Assembly: GCF_000585375.1 (NCBI RefSeq)
Contig: NZ_KK073874.1
Location: 5,411,967-5,475,966, forward strand
Length of the DNA stretch: 64,000 nucleotides
Source: Cryptosporangium arvum DSM 44712
GTDB taxonomy: Bacteria > Actinomycetota > Actinomycetes > Mycobacteriales > Cryptosporangiaceae
Reading direction: 5' to 3'
How positions within the stretch are numbered: the stretch's first letter is position 1; every line of letters starts with the position of its first letter. The notes under the pieces were generated by a model. It was not told the origin of the DNA. It did not search any database and was given only the letters and a program-made list of their open reading frames with translations. Shown piece after piece: positions 24,145 to 32,389 of this stretch. Made by a program: the position numbers and the translations under genes.

Positions 24145-25573
24145 AGTACGGCGACCGGCGGTACCACTTGGCCACCCCGGCCGCGACGAGACCGGCCAGC
24201 AGCACCACGCCCGGCGCGGCCAGGCTGAACCACCCGTTGTCGGCCCCGATCGCCCACTCGCTGCTCAGCGTCGCGTAGTACCCGGCCAGGAAGAGCCCGA
24301 GCAGGAGCAGCACCACCCCCGACACCAGCGGCACGACGACCGCCGTCACCGCCTCCCGCACGCTGCTGCGCAGCAGGCCGCGGAACCGGATCGCGGCGGT
24401 GATCGCGGTCAGCCCGTAGTAGAGCGCCACGAGCAGCCCGATCGTGTTCACGGCCGCGAGGATCGCCTGGCTGAGCGTCGGGATGACGGCTTCGAGGACC
24501 GCGACGCCCGCGCCGATGACCGCGATCGCGATCGTGGCCGCCGCCGGCGCCCCCCGCCGGTTCAGCCGCGACCACAGCGGACCGAGCGTGCGGTCGCGGC
24601 TCATCGCCAGCGTGAGCCGCGCGGTCGGAATGACCCCGGCCTGCAGGGACGCGACCGCGGAGAACATCAGCGCGATCAGCGGGAGCGTGGCCCACGGCTC
24701 GGGGGCGAGTTTCGCGCCGAAGTACGTGAGGCCCTGGGCGCCGTTGGTGACCAGCTCGTCGGTGGAGAGCACCCGCTGGAACGCGATCGCGCCGAGCACG
24801 AACAGCCCCAGCATCGTGAACAGCGCGATGTACCCGCCGCGGGCGGCGTCCCCGGGGTCGCGGGTCTCCTCGGTGACGCTGAACGCGGCGTCCCAGCCCC
24901 AGAAGAAGAACACCGCGAGCACCAGGCCCTGGGCCAGCCCGGAGAACGAGCCGATCGCGAACGGGTCGAGCCAGGACAGCGAGAAGCCCTGGTCGCCGAC
25001 GACCAGCCCCCAGCCGCAGAAGATCGCGAGGACCGCGTACTCGAAGACCAGCAGGTACTTCTGGAAGCGGGCGGCGTGCGAGACGCCACGGACCGCGGTC
25101 CAGGTGATCAGCGCCAGGACGATCAGGCCGAGCGCGGTGCACTGCGCCGTCGAGTTCGGATCCAGCGCGGTGAACCCGAGCTTCTCCGCCGACTGGATGA
25201 GCAGCGAGCCGGTGATCGCGGTCGTGTAGGCGAGGAAGACGACGGTGCCCGCGACCGGGATCCAGCCGGCCAGGAAGCCCAGCCACGGGCCCATCGTCCG
25301 GCCCACCCAGGTGTAGCCGGTGCCGCAGTTCTGCTCGGAGCGGTTGAGCCGGGCGTACGCGCCGGCGATGCCGAGGATCGGCAGGAAGGCCAGGACGAGC
25401 AGGATCGGCACCTGCCGGCCGACGAGCGACGCGAGCACGCCGGTGCCGATCGCGATGCTGGTGGTGGCGGCGGTGCTGGAGGCCGCGATCACCACGCCGT
25501 CGACGACGCCCAGCGACTTCGTGAGGGCGGCCGCATCCGCGCCGGGCACCGGAGACAACGCCTGTTCGTCCAT
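24134..25573 (-). CDS. APC-family amino acid/amine permease
   Basis: A 479-aa APC transporter with about 12 membrane helices. The N-terminal consensus (AASSTAATTSIAIGTGVLASLVG, then NCGTGYTWVGRTMGPWLGFLAGW) and the FFFWGWDAAFSVTEETRDP loop resemble the ethanolamine/amino acid branch. It starts with ATG 25573 and is divergent from a TetR-type gene whose start is 61 bp away. The substrate is unknown. It is not linked to the other two APC permeases of the window (35159-36637 and 54304-55851). Confidence 0.87.
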   Translation of the reverse strand: MDEQALSPVPGADAAALTKSLGVVDGVVIAASSTAATTSIAIGTGVLASLVGRQVPILLVLAFLPILGIAGAYARLNRSEQNCGTGYTWVGRTMGPWLGFLAGWIPVAGTVVFLAYTTAITGSLLIQSAEKLGFTALDPNSTAQCTALGLIVLALITWTAVRGVSHAARFQKYLLVFEYAVLAIFCGWGLVVGDQGFSLSWLDPFAIGSFSGLAQGLVLAVFFFWGWDAAFSVTEETRDPGDAARGGYIALFTMLGLFVLGAIAFQRVLSTDELVTNGAQGLTYFGAKLAPEPWATLPLIALMFSAVASLQAGVIPTARLTLAMSRDRTLGPLWSRLNRRGAPAAATIAIAVIGAGVAVLEAVIPTLSQAILAAVNTIGLLVALYYGLTAITAAIRFRGLLRSSVREAVTAVVVPLVSGVVLLLLGLFLAGYYATLSSEWAIGADNGWFSLAAPGVVLLAGLVAAGVAKWYRRSPYFSR

Positions 25574-25634
25574 GGCGCTAGATCGAACGCCGAAAGCCCG
25601 TGTTCATCAATGGTGTTGTCATAAGCTGCTCCGC

Positions 25635-26321
25635 ATGACTCGTGTGCCGACGACCCGGCGGCGGCGCCGGCCGACCAAGAACGGCGTCGTGCTGAGCCAC
25701 GACCTCATCGTGAAGACCGCGATCCGGCTGATGCACGAACACGGCTCCGAGGGCCTGAGCGTCCGGCGGCTCGGCCTCGCGCTCGGCGCCGACCCGTCGA
25801 GCGTCTACCGGTACTTCCGCGACACCGACGACCTGATCCGGGCGGTCGCCGACGACCTGATCGGCCAGTATCTCTCCGACTTCGTGCCCGGCCCGGACCA
25901 CCGCGCCGCGCTACGCGAGCTCGGAACGCGGATCCACAGCGCGCTCGTCGCCGAGCCGCGGATCTCCGTGCTCACCGCGTCCCGGGTCACCGGCCGCCCG
26001 CACGAGATCCGGGTGATCGAACTCGGGCTCGGCATCCTCCGGCACGCCGGGTTCTCCGCCAGGGACGCGGCCCGCTACTACCACGCGTTCATCGACCTGA
26101 CGCTGGGCTTCGCGTCGCTCGACGCGTCGGCGGCGACGCTCGCGCACGGCACCGACGAGTCGGACGACGCCGTCTGGGGCACGGTCTACGCCCGGCTGCC
26201 GGCCGGGACCCATCCGAACATCGCGGCCTGCGCGGGGTCACTCGCCACGACCATGCGCGGCAGCGCCTACCCGGCCGCGCTCGACCTGTTCCTCGACGGC
26301 CTGGAGGCGCGGCGCCGTTAG
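25635..26321 (+). CDS. TetR-family regulator
   Basis: 228 aa. A very basic N-terminus (TTRRRRRPTKNG), then the helix-turn-helix LSVRRLGLALGADPSSVYRYF (about residues 41-61) followed by RDTDDLI, and a TetR_C-like domain with RAALRELGTRIHSAL. ATG 25635 has TAAGCT at 7 nt and no Shine-Dalgarno. Divergent from the APC permease, which is its likely target. The stop overlaps the end of the small convergent gene by 4 bp. Confidence 0.87.
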   Translation: MTRVPTTRRRRRPTKNGVVLSHDLIVKTAIRLMHEHGSEGLSVRRLGLALGADPSSVYRYFRDTDDLIRAVADDLIGQYLSDFVPGPDHRAALRELGTRIHSALVAEPRISVLTASRVTGRPHEIRVIELGLGILRHAGFSARDAARYYHAFIDLTLGFASLDASAATLAHGTDESDDAVWGTVYARLPAGTHPNIAACAGSLATTMRGSAYPAALDLFLDGLEARRR

Positions 26322-26524
26322 GCGGGGACCGGCTGGAGGGCGACGACGCCGTCGCACCAGTCGGTGTACGCGTCGAACAGGTGCTCGTCGCTGGTGTCGG
26401 CCGTGCGTTTGCTCTCGAAGAGCGCGCGGCCGGCCGCGGTGTCGGACACGATCCGCCCGTCGACCAGACGAATCGTGTCCAGCACGTCACCGGTGTCGAC
26501 GTCGATCATCTGCAGTGCCGTCAC
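26318..26524 (-). CDS. small uncharacterised protein (68 aa)
   Basis: GTG 26524 follows AGAGGAG at good spacing, which makes this short frame credible. The protein is acidic and soluble, beginning with TALQMIDVDTGDVLDTIRLVDGR and containing DTAAGRALFESKR and DEHLFDAYTDWCDG. I do not recognise the family. It has no obvious partner: the next gene downstream is the convergent TetR gene, and upstream lies the CadD-like gene, 60 bp away on the same strand. Confidence 0.6.
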   Translation of the reverse strand: MTALQMIDVDTGDVLDTIRLVDGRIVSDTAAGRALFESKRTADTSDEHLFDAYTDWCDGVVALQPVPA

Positions 26525-26584
26525 AGCGCTCCTCTGAGTGCGCCCCGTTCCGTACCGTGATCGTCTCCTATCCAACCAAACTCC

Positions 26585-27181
26585 TCACAAACCGAACGCA
26601 CCACCGTCGACGAGAATGAACACGCCGAGGACGATGAGGACGACCGGCAGCAGCACGTGCCCCCAGCGCGAGAGCACGGTCGCGATCGCCGGACGCGTCG
26701 CGAACCACCGCCCGGCCGCGACCCACACCGCGACCAGCACCAGGAACACCCCCACGTAGACGCTCGTGCCGCCGGCACCGGCGGTGGCGAAGACCGGTAC
26801 GTAGACGCCGATGTTGTCGCCGCCGTTCGCGAACGTGACCGCGGCGACCTCGAGCGCGCGCGGCCCGCCGTCCCCACCCGCCGGCGAATCGTCGGCGTCG
26901 TGGCGGTGCCGCCACGCGCTCACCGCGGCCTTGATCCCGAGCGCCAGCGGCAAGAGCCCCAGGTAGGGGATCGCCGCCTCGGGCAGGAACGTCGCCCCGA
27001 ACGCGGCGGCCCCGGCGGCGACGAGGATCGCCAGGAACCCGAGGTACTGACCGACCGCGATCCGCCGCGCCGTCCCGCGCCGTCCGGCGCCCTGCGCGAA
27101 GAACAACGCCAGGACGAGCAGGTCGTCGACGTTCGTGACCGCGAACAGGCCGACGGCCGACGTCAGGACGCCGAGGTTCAT
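26585..27181 (-). CDS. CadD-family cadmium resistance-like transporter
   Basis: 198 aa with about six membrane helices. Diagnostic features of the CadD/LysE-related family are VGLFAVTNVDDLLVLALFF at the N-terminus and VTFANGGDNIGVYVPVFA in the middle, both with conserved Asn-Asp pairs. It would export cadmium or another cation. Its ATG (27179-27181) overlaps the stop of the CoA-transferase gene as ATGA, so it is translationally coupled to that unrelated gene. A DUF-length His-rich loop (WRHRHDADD) may bind metal. Confidence 0.78.
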   Translation of the reverse strand: MNLGVLTSAVGLFAVTNVDDLLVLALFFAQGAGRRGTARRIAVGQYLGFLAILVAAGAAAFGATFLPEAAIPYLGLLPLALGIKAAVSAWRHRHDADDSPAGGDGGPRALEVAAVTFANGGDNIGVYVPVFATAGAGGTSVYVGVFLVLVAVWVAAGRWFATRPAIATVLSRWGHVLLPVVLIVLGVFILVDGGAFGL

Positions 27182-28368
27182 GCGGCTTGCTCGGCGACAC
27201 CGCGGGCGAGGAGGTCGTCGGCCTGCGCCGCGGTCAGCCCGGCCTCGCGGAGCAGCGCCGTGGTGTGCGCACCGAGCGCCGGCACGTCGCCCATCCGCGC
27301 CTCGACGTCGGCGAACGTCACCGGGGGCAGCAGCGCCTTGACCGTCGCGTTCTCGGTGCGGATCTCGCGCCACCGGTCCCGCGCCGCGAGTTGCGGGTGC
27401 GCGATCACCTCGTCGAGCTCACGCACGTCCGCGGCCGGCACCCCGGCCGCGGCGAGCCGGGCGTCGAGCTCGGCCGTCGACCACTTCGCCGACTGCTCGG
27501 CGACCGCCGCGTCGCACTCCGCGCGGTGGCGCACCCGGTCGACGTTCGTGGCGAACCGCGGGTCGTCGGCCAGCTCGGGCACACCGAGCACGGTGGTCAC
27601 CAGCGTCCGCCACCCGGAGTCGTTCTGCACGCCGATGAGGATCCGGCCGTCCGTGGTCGGGTAGGAGTCGTAGGGCGCGATCGCGGTGTGGCTCAGCCCC
27701 ATGCGTGCCGGCTGCACACCGGTGTACAGCGACGTGTACAGCGGATACCCCATCCACTCGACGGTCGCCTCGAGCATCGACACGTCCACCGCGGCGCCCA
27801 CCCCGGTCCTCCCCCGGCGCAGCAAAGCCGCCAGGACCGACTGCACGCAGTACATGCCGGCGGCGATGTCGGAGGTCGGGATGCCGGTCTTGGACGGTGT
27901 GCCGGGCGTACCGGTGATCGAGACCAGCCCGGCTTCGGCCTGGATGAGCATGTCGTAGGCCTTGCGCTGCTCGTAGGGCCCGCCGACGCCGTAGCCGGTC
28001 AGGCTGACCGTGACCAGGGCCGGGTGGGCGGCGCGCAGTTCGTCGGCGCCGAGCCCGAGCCGGGCCGCCGCCCCGGGCGCGAGGTTCTGCACGAACACGT
28101 CCGCGGTGCCGATCAGGCTGCGGACGACGGCGACGCCCTCGGGCGACTTCAGGTCGACGGCCAGCGACTCCTTCCCCCGGTTCAGCCAGACGAAGTGCGC
28201 GCCGGTGCCGTGGACGACGCGGTCGTAGTCCCGGGCGAAGTCGCCGCGCCCGGTCCGCTCGACCTTGATCACCCGCGCCCCGAGGTCGGCGAGATGCCGC
28301 GTGGCCAGCGGCGCGGCCACGGCCTGCTCGAGCGCGACGACCGTGACACCGTCCAGAGGTTGTTCCAT
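27178..28368 (-). CDS. CaiB/BaiF family (type III) CoA-transferase
   Basis: A 396-aa class III CoA-transferase, moving CoA between carboxylic acids. The N-terminus (LDGVTVVALEQAVAAPLATRHLADLGARVIKVE) and GGPYEQRKAYDMLIQAEAGL, which contains the catalytic aspartate (D of YDML), are canonical. The closest functional groups would be succinyl-CoA:mesaconate or formyl-CoA type enzymes; the acid is not inferable. Its stop overlaps the CadD-like start as ATGA. No matching acyl-CoA ligase, lyase or hydratase gene is adjacent. Confidence 0.88.
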   Translation of the reverse strand: MEQPLDGVTVVALEQAVAAPLATRHLADLGARVIKVERTGRGDFARDYDRVVHGTGAHFVWLNRGKESLAVDLKSPEGVAVVRSLIGTADVFVQNLAPGAAARLGLGADELRAAHPALVTVSLTGYGVGGPYEQRKAYDMLIQAEAGLVSITGTPGTPSKTGIPTSDIAAGMYCVQSVLAALLRRGRTGVGAAVDVSMLEATVEWMGYPLYTSLYTGVQPARMGLSHTAIAPYDSYPTTDGRILIGVQNDSGWRTLVTTVLGVPELADDPRFATNVDRVRHRAECDAAVAEQSAKWSTAELDARLAAAGVPAADVRELDEVIAHPQLAARDRWREIRTENATVKALLPPVTFADVEARMGDVPALGAHTTALLREAGLTAAQADDLLARGVAEQAA

Positions 28369-28573
28369 GGCATCCGATGATCCCGGACGGCGCAGCTCGC
28401 TGGTCGGGCCGGCCGGAACATCGCGGAGCCCCGCGCGGTCGGAGCACGCGCCGCCGACCGTGGGCCCGGTGCGCTCCGCGCCGCCGCCGCGTTCGCCGGG
28501 GTCGTCACCGGAGCCGTCACGCTGGTGCTCGCGGTGGGCGCCCGGCCGCGACGTAGGTCACTCGAACCCGTTA

Positions 28574-28602
28574 TGTACGCGCGTACACAACGGAGTTAGG
28601 GT
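28574..28602 (+). promoter_or_regulatory. 14-bp palindrome at a leaderless promoter
   Basis: TGTACGCGCGTACA (28574-28587) is perfectly palindromic and centred about 29 bp before the predicted transcription start. TAGGGT (28597-28602) lies 7 nt before the ATG at 28610. No transcription factor gene is adjacent, so the regulator is elsewhere. The 205 bp upstream (28369-28573) hold no gene I can support; one frame has a single hydrophobic stretch that may be a decayed end of a membrane protein. Confidence 0.55.
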
Positions 28603-28609
28603 GGTGGCC

Positions 28610-29824
28610 ATGCAACCCGGTACCACTGTCCCGGCCCCGCCGTCCCGGCCGGCGGTCCGGAGCGCCACCCTCGCCACCTACGCCGCGTTCATCGGGTCGG
28701 GCTTCGCGTTCGCCAACTGGGCCTCGCGTATCCCGCAGGTGCGTGACCAGCTCGAGCTGGATCCGGCCGCGCTCGGCCTGGTGCTGCTCGCGATCGCGGC
28801 CGGCTCGCTGGTGGCGCTGCCCCTGTCGGGGCCGGTGGTCACCCGGCTGGGCTCCGCTCGCACGATCACCGCGATGGCCGTCGTGCTCGGCATCGGCCTG
28901 GTCGTCGCCGCGCTCGGCTCGCTCGTCGGCGTCGTCCCGGTGCTGATCGGGCTGTTCCTGCTCGGCTTCGGCAACGGCGCGTGGGACGTCGCGATGAACG
29001 TGCAGGGCACGGTCGTGGAGCGTCACCTCGGCCGCTCGATCATGTCCCGCTTCCACGGCGGGTTCAGCCTCGGCACGGTGGCCGGCGCGCTCGTCGGCGC
29101 GGTCATGGTGGCGTTCTCCGTGCCGGTCGCCGTGCACCTGCCGGTCGTCGCGGTGCTCGTCGTGCTCGTCGTCGTCCAGCAGACGCGGCGGTTCATCCCC
29201 GATCGGGACGAGACCGAGCCGGACGCCGCCGGCGACACGGCGCCGATCAGCGCGCTGGCCGCCTGGCGGGAGCCGCGCACGCTGCTGATCGGGGTGTTCG
29301 TGCTCGCGTTCGCGTTCGCCGAGGGCGTCGGCAACGACTGGATCAGCATCGCCGCGATCGACGGCCACCACGTCTCCGAGGTGCTCGGGACGCTGGCGTT
29401 CGCCGGGTTCCTGACCGCGATGACGATCGGCCGGTGGTTCGGGCCGGCCGTGCTGGCGCGCTACGGTCGGGTCACCGCGGTGCGCCTGCTCGCGGTGACC
29501 GGCATCGCCGGCTCGCTGCTGTTCGTGTTCGCTCCGGTGCCCGCCCTCGCCTACGTCGGCGCGATGCTGTGGGGGCTGGGCGCGTCGCTGGGCTTCCCGG
29601 TCGGGATGAGCGCGGGCGGCGACGATCCGCGCCGGGCCGCCGCCCGGGTGAGCGTGATCGCGTCGATCGGCTACTGCGCGTTCCTCGCCGGCCCGCCGGT
29701 CATCGGCTTCGTCGGTCACCAGAGCTCGGTGCTGCGCGCGATCGTGCTGGTCTCGGTGCTGCTCGGGGTGGCCGCGCTGATCGCCGCGACGGTCCGCGAA
29801 CCGGAGCGCGCCGGCGACGCCTGA
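28610..29824 (+). CDS. MFS transporter, YbjJ-like
   Basis: 404 aa, about 12 membrane helices. FANWASRIPQVRDQLELDPAALG after helix 1, GNGAWDVAMNVQGTVVE in helix 4-5, and FHGGFSLGTVAGALVG are strong marks of the YbjJ/YfcJ-related MFS subgroup. The central loop is short and acidic (RDETEPDAAGD). Substrate unknown. It starts leaderless-style behind a 14-bp palindrome, so it is probably a repressed, inducible single gene. A hairpin follows its stop. Confidence 0.87.
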   Translation: MQPGTTVPAPPSRPAVRSATLATYAAFIGSGFAFANWASRIPQVRDQLELDPAALGLVLLAIAAGSLVALPLSGPVVTRLGSARTITAMAVVLGIGLVVAALGSLVGVVPVLIGLFLLGFGNGAWDVAMNVQGTVVERHLGRSIMSRFHGGFSLGTVAGALVGAVMVAFSVPVAVHLPVVAVLVVLVVVQQTRRFIPDRDETEPDAAGDTAPISALAAWREPRTLLIGVFVLAFAFAEGVGNDWISIAAIDGHHVSEVLGTLAFAGFLTAMTIGRWFGPAVLARYGRVTAVRLLAVTGIAGSLLFVFAPVPALAYVGAMLWGLGASLGFPVGMSAGGDDPRRAAARVSVIASIGYCAFLAGPPVIGFVGHQSSVLRAIVLVSVLLGVAALIAATVREPERAGDA

Positions 29825-29856
29825 CGCGCCACCGCGGGTCGGTCGAGAAGTTCAGG

Positions 29857-29903
29857 CCTCCGAACCCGCGCGACGTCCGCGAGAGACGCCGCGCGGGCGG
29901 AGG
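29857..29903. terminator. bidirectional hairpin terminator
   Basis: A long stem: CCTCCG (29857-29862) with CGGAGG (29898-29903) and CCCGCGCG (29865-29872) with CGCGCGGG (29890-29897), 2-nt bulge, 17-nt loop. It lies between two convergent genes (MFS and BMP-type lipoprotein). No T-run follows, as usual in this group. Confidence 0.65.
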
Positions 29904-29917
29904 TCCTTCCGGCGCGC

Positions 29918-30988
29918 TCAGGCGCCGAGCTTCGCCACCTGGTCGTCGACGTTGATCTTGCCGCTGCCGACGTCGGAGATGAACGTCTCCAGCGCGGTGT
30001 TCTGCGCCGCCGTGCCCCCGCAGATCTTCACCGTCGGCACCGGGTCCTTGCCGAGGTGCCAGTCACGCGAGACACCCATCTTCAGCTTGCCGTCGGCGAA
30101 GTCCTGCAGCGCCGCCGCGAAGTACTCGCCCGGGTCGAAGATCGAGGAGACCTGGAACTTCGGGCTGGTCGAGTCGCAGCGGTCGGTGCCCGGCGTCGAC
30201 AGGATGAGGTTCTTGGTGTTGCCGAACTTGGCCACCGCGTCGGTCGCGCCACCGAGGTAGGGGTAGAGCGCCTTGACGCCCTGGTTGGCCTGGGCCTGCG
30301 CGGCCTCGGTGGCCTTGCCGGAGTCGTTGAAGTCACCGGTGTAGGTGGTCACCAGCGTGGCCTCGGGGATCACCGAGCGGATGCCGGCCTTGAACGCCTT
30401 GGCGGCCTGCACCGAGAAGTCGGCCTCCGGGCCGGTGACGTACCCGGCCTTGGTGTAGCCCTTCTCCTTCATCAGCAGCCCGTTGGCGTAGCCGGTGGCG
30501 AAGATGACCTCGTTGATGAAGTCACGCGAGATCGTGATCTTCGGCGTCTGCTTCAGGTCCTGCTGCGCCGGGACGTACCAGGCGGTGTTGCCGCAGACCG
30601 ACTCCTCGGACGCGCTGATCGCGTCCTTCAGCTCGCTGGCCCCGAGCGCGACCATGTCGACCTTCTGGCGGCACAGGTTGCGGGCCTGGTTGAGCGCGTC
30701 GGCCTGGTTGACCGAACCGACCTTGATCAGCGTCCAGCCCTGCTTGTCGGTGAACTCCTGGGCCTTGGCGACGAAGCTCTCGTAGTAGCCGTTGTCGTTG
30801 AGGTCACCGGGGCTGAGCACCCCGATGACCACCTTGCCGTCGCCGTTGGTGTCCGGTCCCGTGGTGCTGCTGCTCCCGGCGGACGACGACGGGGAGGTCT
30901 CCACGGTGTCGCCGGGGCTGGTGCAGGCCGCGAGCGGGACGACGAGGCACGCGGCGACGGCGGCCGCCCGCAGGGTGAGGCGTCTCAT
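29918..30988 (-). CDS. BMP-family (PnrA-like) substrate-binding lipoprotein
   Basis: A 356-aa extracytoplasmic solute-binding protein. The signal peptide ends in a lipobox, VPLAAC, with Cys22 as the lipidated residue, followed by a Ser/Thr-rich linker. The mature part has the BMP landmarks IGVLSPGDLNDNGYYESF, then VTGPEADFSVQAAKAFKAGI, and a terminal DPGEYFAAALQDFADGKLKMG. BMP proteins bind nucleosides or related compounds for ABC importers. There is no permease or ATPase gene beside it, so it is either an orphan receptor or serves a transporter elsewhere. ATG 30988 follows CAGGAG. The 156 bp upstream hold no gene; they include the dyad TCTCT-N7-AGAGA. Confidence 0.85.
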   Translation of the reverse strand: MRRLTLRAAAVAACLVVPLAACTSPGDTVETSPSSSAGSSSTTGPDTNGDGKVVIGVLSPGDLNDNGYYESFVAKAQEFTDKQGWTLIKVGSVNQADALNQARNLCRQKVDMVALGASELKDAISASEESVCGNTAWYVPAQQDLKQTPKITISRDFINEVIFATGYANGLLMKEKGYTKAGYVTGPEADFSVQAAKAFKAGIRSVIPEATLVTTYTGDFNDSGKATEAAQAQANQGVKALYPYLGGATDAVAKFGNTKNLILSTPGTDRCDSTSPKFQVSSIFDPGEYFAAALQDFADGKLKMGVSRDWHLGKDPVPTVKICGGTAAQNTALETFISDVGSGKINVDDQVAKLGA

Positions 30989-31144
30989 TACTGCTCCTGG
31001 GGGTCACAGGGGGAGGGAGCTATCCGCGAGAGCCCAGGTCGGAGCTCTTCGTTGTGGTCAGCGTCACCTCGGGATGTTCCAGCCCCATGTCTCTCACGTC
31101 AAGAGATGATGTCGCGCAATGTGAAACGACAATGCGCCTAAACG

Positions 31145-32389
31145 TCACGGAACGAAGGCGATACGGACTGGTCCGCCGGACGGATCGGCGTCGGCCACGA
31201 GGCCGAACGGAACCCGGAACACCCGACCGGGCGCCGCGGGCCAGGGCACCCGGACCGTGCCGATCCGGCGCCCGTCCTGCACCGCTTCGACCCGCGGGAA
31301 CCTCCGGTGGGCGTCGCTCCAGAGCAGGAGCCGGTCCCGCGCCGGTGCGGGCCCGCCCGGCCGCACGAGCTGCGGCGCGACCCAGCGCAGCGGCGTGTCC
31401 ACCTGGAGCCCGACCCCGGCCTGGGCAGCGCCCGCTCCGGCGTGGGCGGCGCCGGCTCCGGCGCCGCGGAGGTAGGCCAGGACGGCGGGCGCCACGTGCC
31501 GGCCGTCCAGCGCGGCCACGTCGGCGGTGTCGACCGGGTGCAGCAGGTTGCCCGCCGCGAAGACGCCGGGAACGCTCGTGGCCAGCGCCGTGTCCACCCG
31601 GGGGCCGCGCGTCGCGGGGTCGAGCGCCACTCCCCCGAGCCGCGCCAGCTCGTGGTCGGGAATCCAGTCCCCGGTCGTCACGACCGTGTCGCACGGCACC
31701 CGGCGCCGCTCACCGGTGCGCAGGTCCTCGACGTCGACCGACGTCACGCGCCCCCGGCCGCGGATCGCGACCACCCGGGAGAGTGGACGCACCGGCACCC
31801 CGGACACGGCCGGGCCGACGGCCGGGAACACCTCCGGTTTCGCGTACTCCGACGTCATCAGCACCGTGGAGCAGCCGGCCGCACGCAGCGTCAGCACCGC
31901 CGACCAGCTCACGAGCTCCGCCCCGATCACCACGGCCCGGCGCCCCACCGACCGGCCGTGGAGGTGCACGAGGTTCTGCAGCTGCCCGGTGGTGTACACC
32001 CCGTCGGGCCGGTCACCGGGGATCAGCCGGGCCGCCCGCGGCCGTTCCCGCGCCCCGGTCGCGAGCACGACCGCGTCGGCCCGGATCACCCGGCGCCCTC
32101 GCGGCGAGGTCACCTCCAGGGCACGCTCACCGGCCCATCCGGTCACCATCGCCGAGGTCTCCAGCGCGGCCCCCGCCCGCCGCGCCAGCCCGGTCAGCCG
32201 GCGCGCGTACTCCGGCCCCGACAGGAACCGGCGCAGGTCACGCAGCCCGTAGCCGGGGTGGTCGCTGTGCCGCGGGATCCCGCCGGTCACCGCTTCGCGC
32301 TCGAGCACCAGCACGTCGACGGACGGCGCCAGCGCCGCCGCCGCGGTGAGCCCGGCCGGCCCGCCACCCACGATCACGACCGTGCTCAT
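31145..32389 (-). CDS. GlpB-like FAD/NAD(P)-dependent oxidoreductase
   Basis: A 414-aa two-dinucleotide-binding flavoprotein. FAD-binding VVIVGGGPAGLTAAAAL opens the protein; ATGARERPR and the second Rossmann segment GRRAVVIGAELVSW follow; VPGVFAAGNLLHPVDTAD is the last FAD motif. Its pattern (RFLSGPEYARRL, VYTTGQLQNLV) matches the second subunit of GlpA/GlpB/DUF1667-type glycerol-3-phosphate dehydrogenases. About 110 extra residues follow, including an Ala/Gly-rich run. ATG 32389 overlaps the previous gene as ATGA. Last gene of the permease-kinase-dehydrogenase operon. The third subunit (DUF1667, iron-sulfur) is not found. Confidence 0.82.
   Translation of the reverse strand: MSTVVIVGGGPAGLTAAAALAPSVDVLVLEREAVTGGIPRHSDHPGYGLRDLRRFLSGPEYARRLTGLARRAGAALETSAMVTGWAGERALEVTSPRGRRVIRADAVVLATGARERPRAARLIPGDRPDGVYTTGQLQNLVHLHGRSVGRRAVVIGAELVSWSAVLTLRAAGCSTVLMTSEYAKPEVFPAVGPAVSGVPVRPLSRVVAIRGRGRVTSVDVEDLRTGERRRVPCDTVVTTGDWIPDHELARLGGVALDPATRGPRVDTALATSVPGVFAAGNLLHPVDTADVAALDGRHVAPAVLAYLRGAGAGAAHAGAGAAQAGVGLQVDTPLRWVAPQLVRPGGPAPARDRLLLWSDAHRRFPRVEAVQDGRRIGTVRVPWPAAPGRVFRVPFGLVADADPSGGPVRIAFVP

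Noticed and set aside
28369..28573. Possible membrane protein fragment upstream of the MFS gene
   Set aside because: One frame has a single hydrophobic run (LRAAAAFAGVVTGAVTLVLAVG) but no family signature, start or supporting context.
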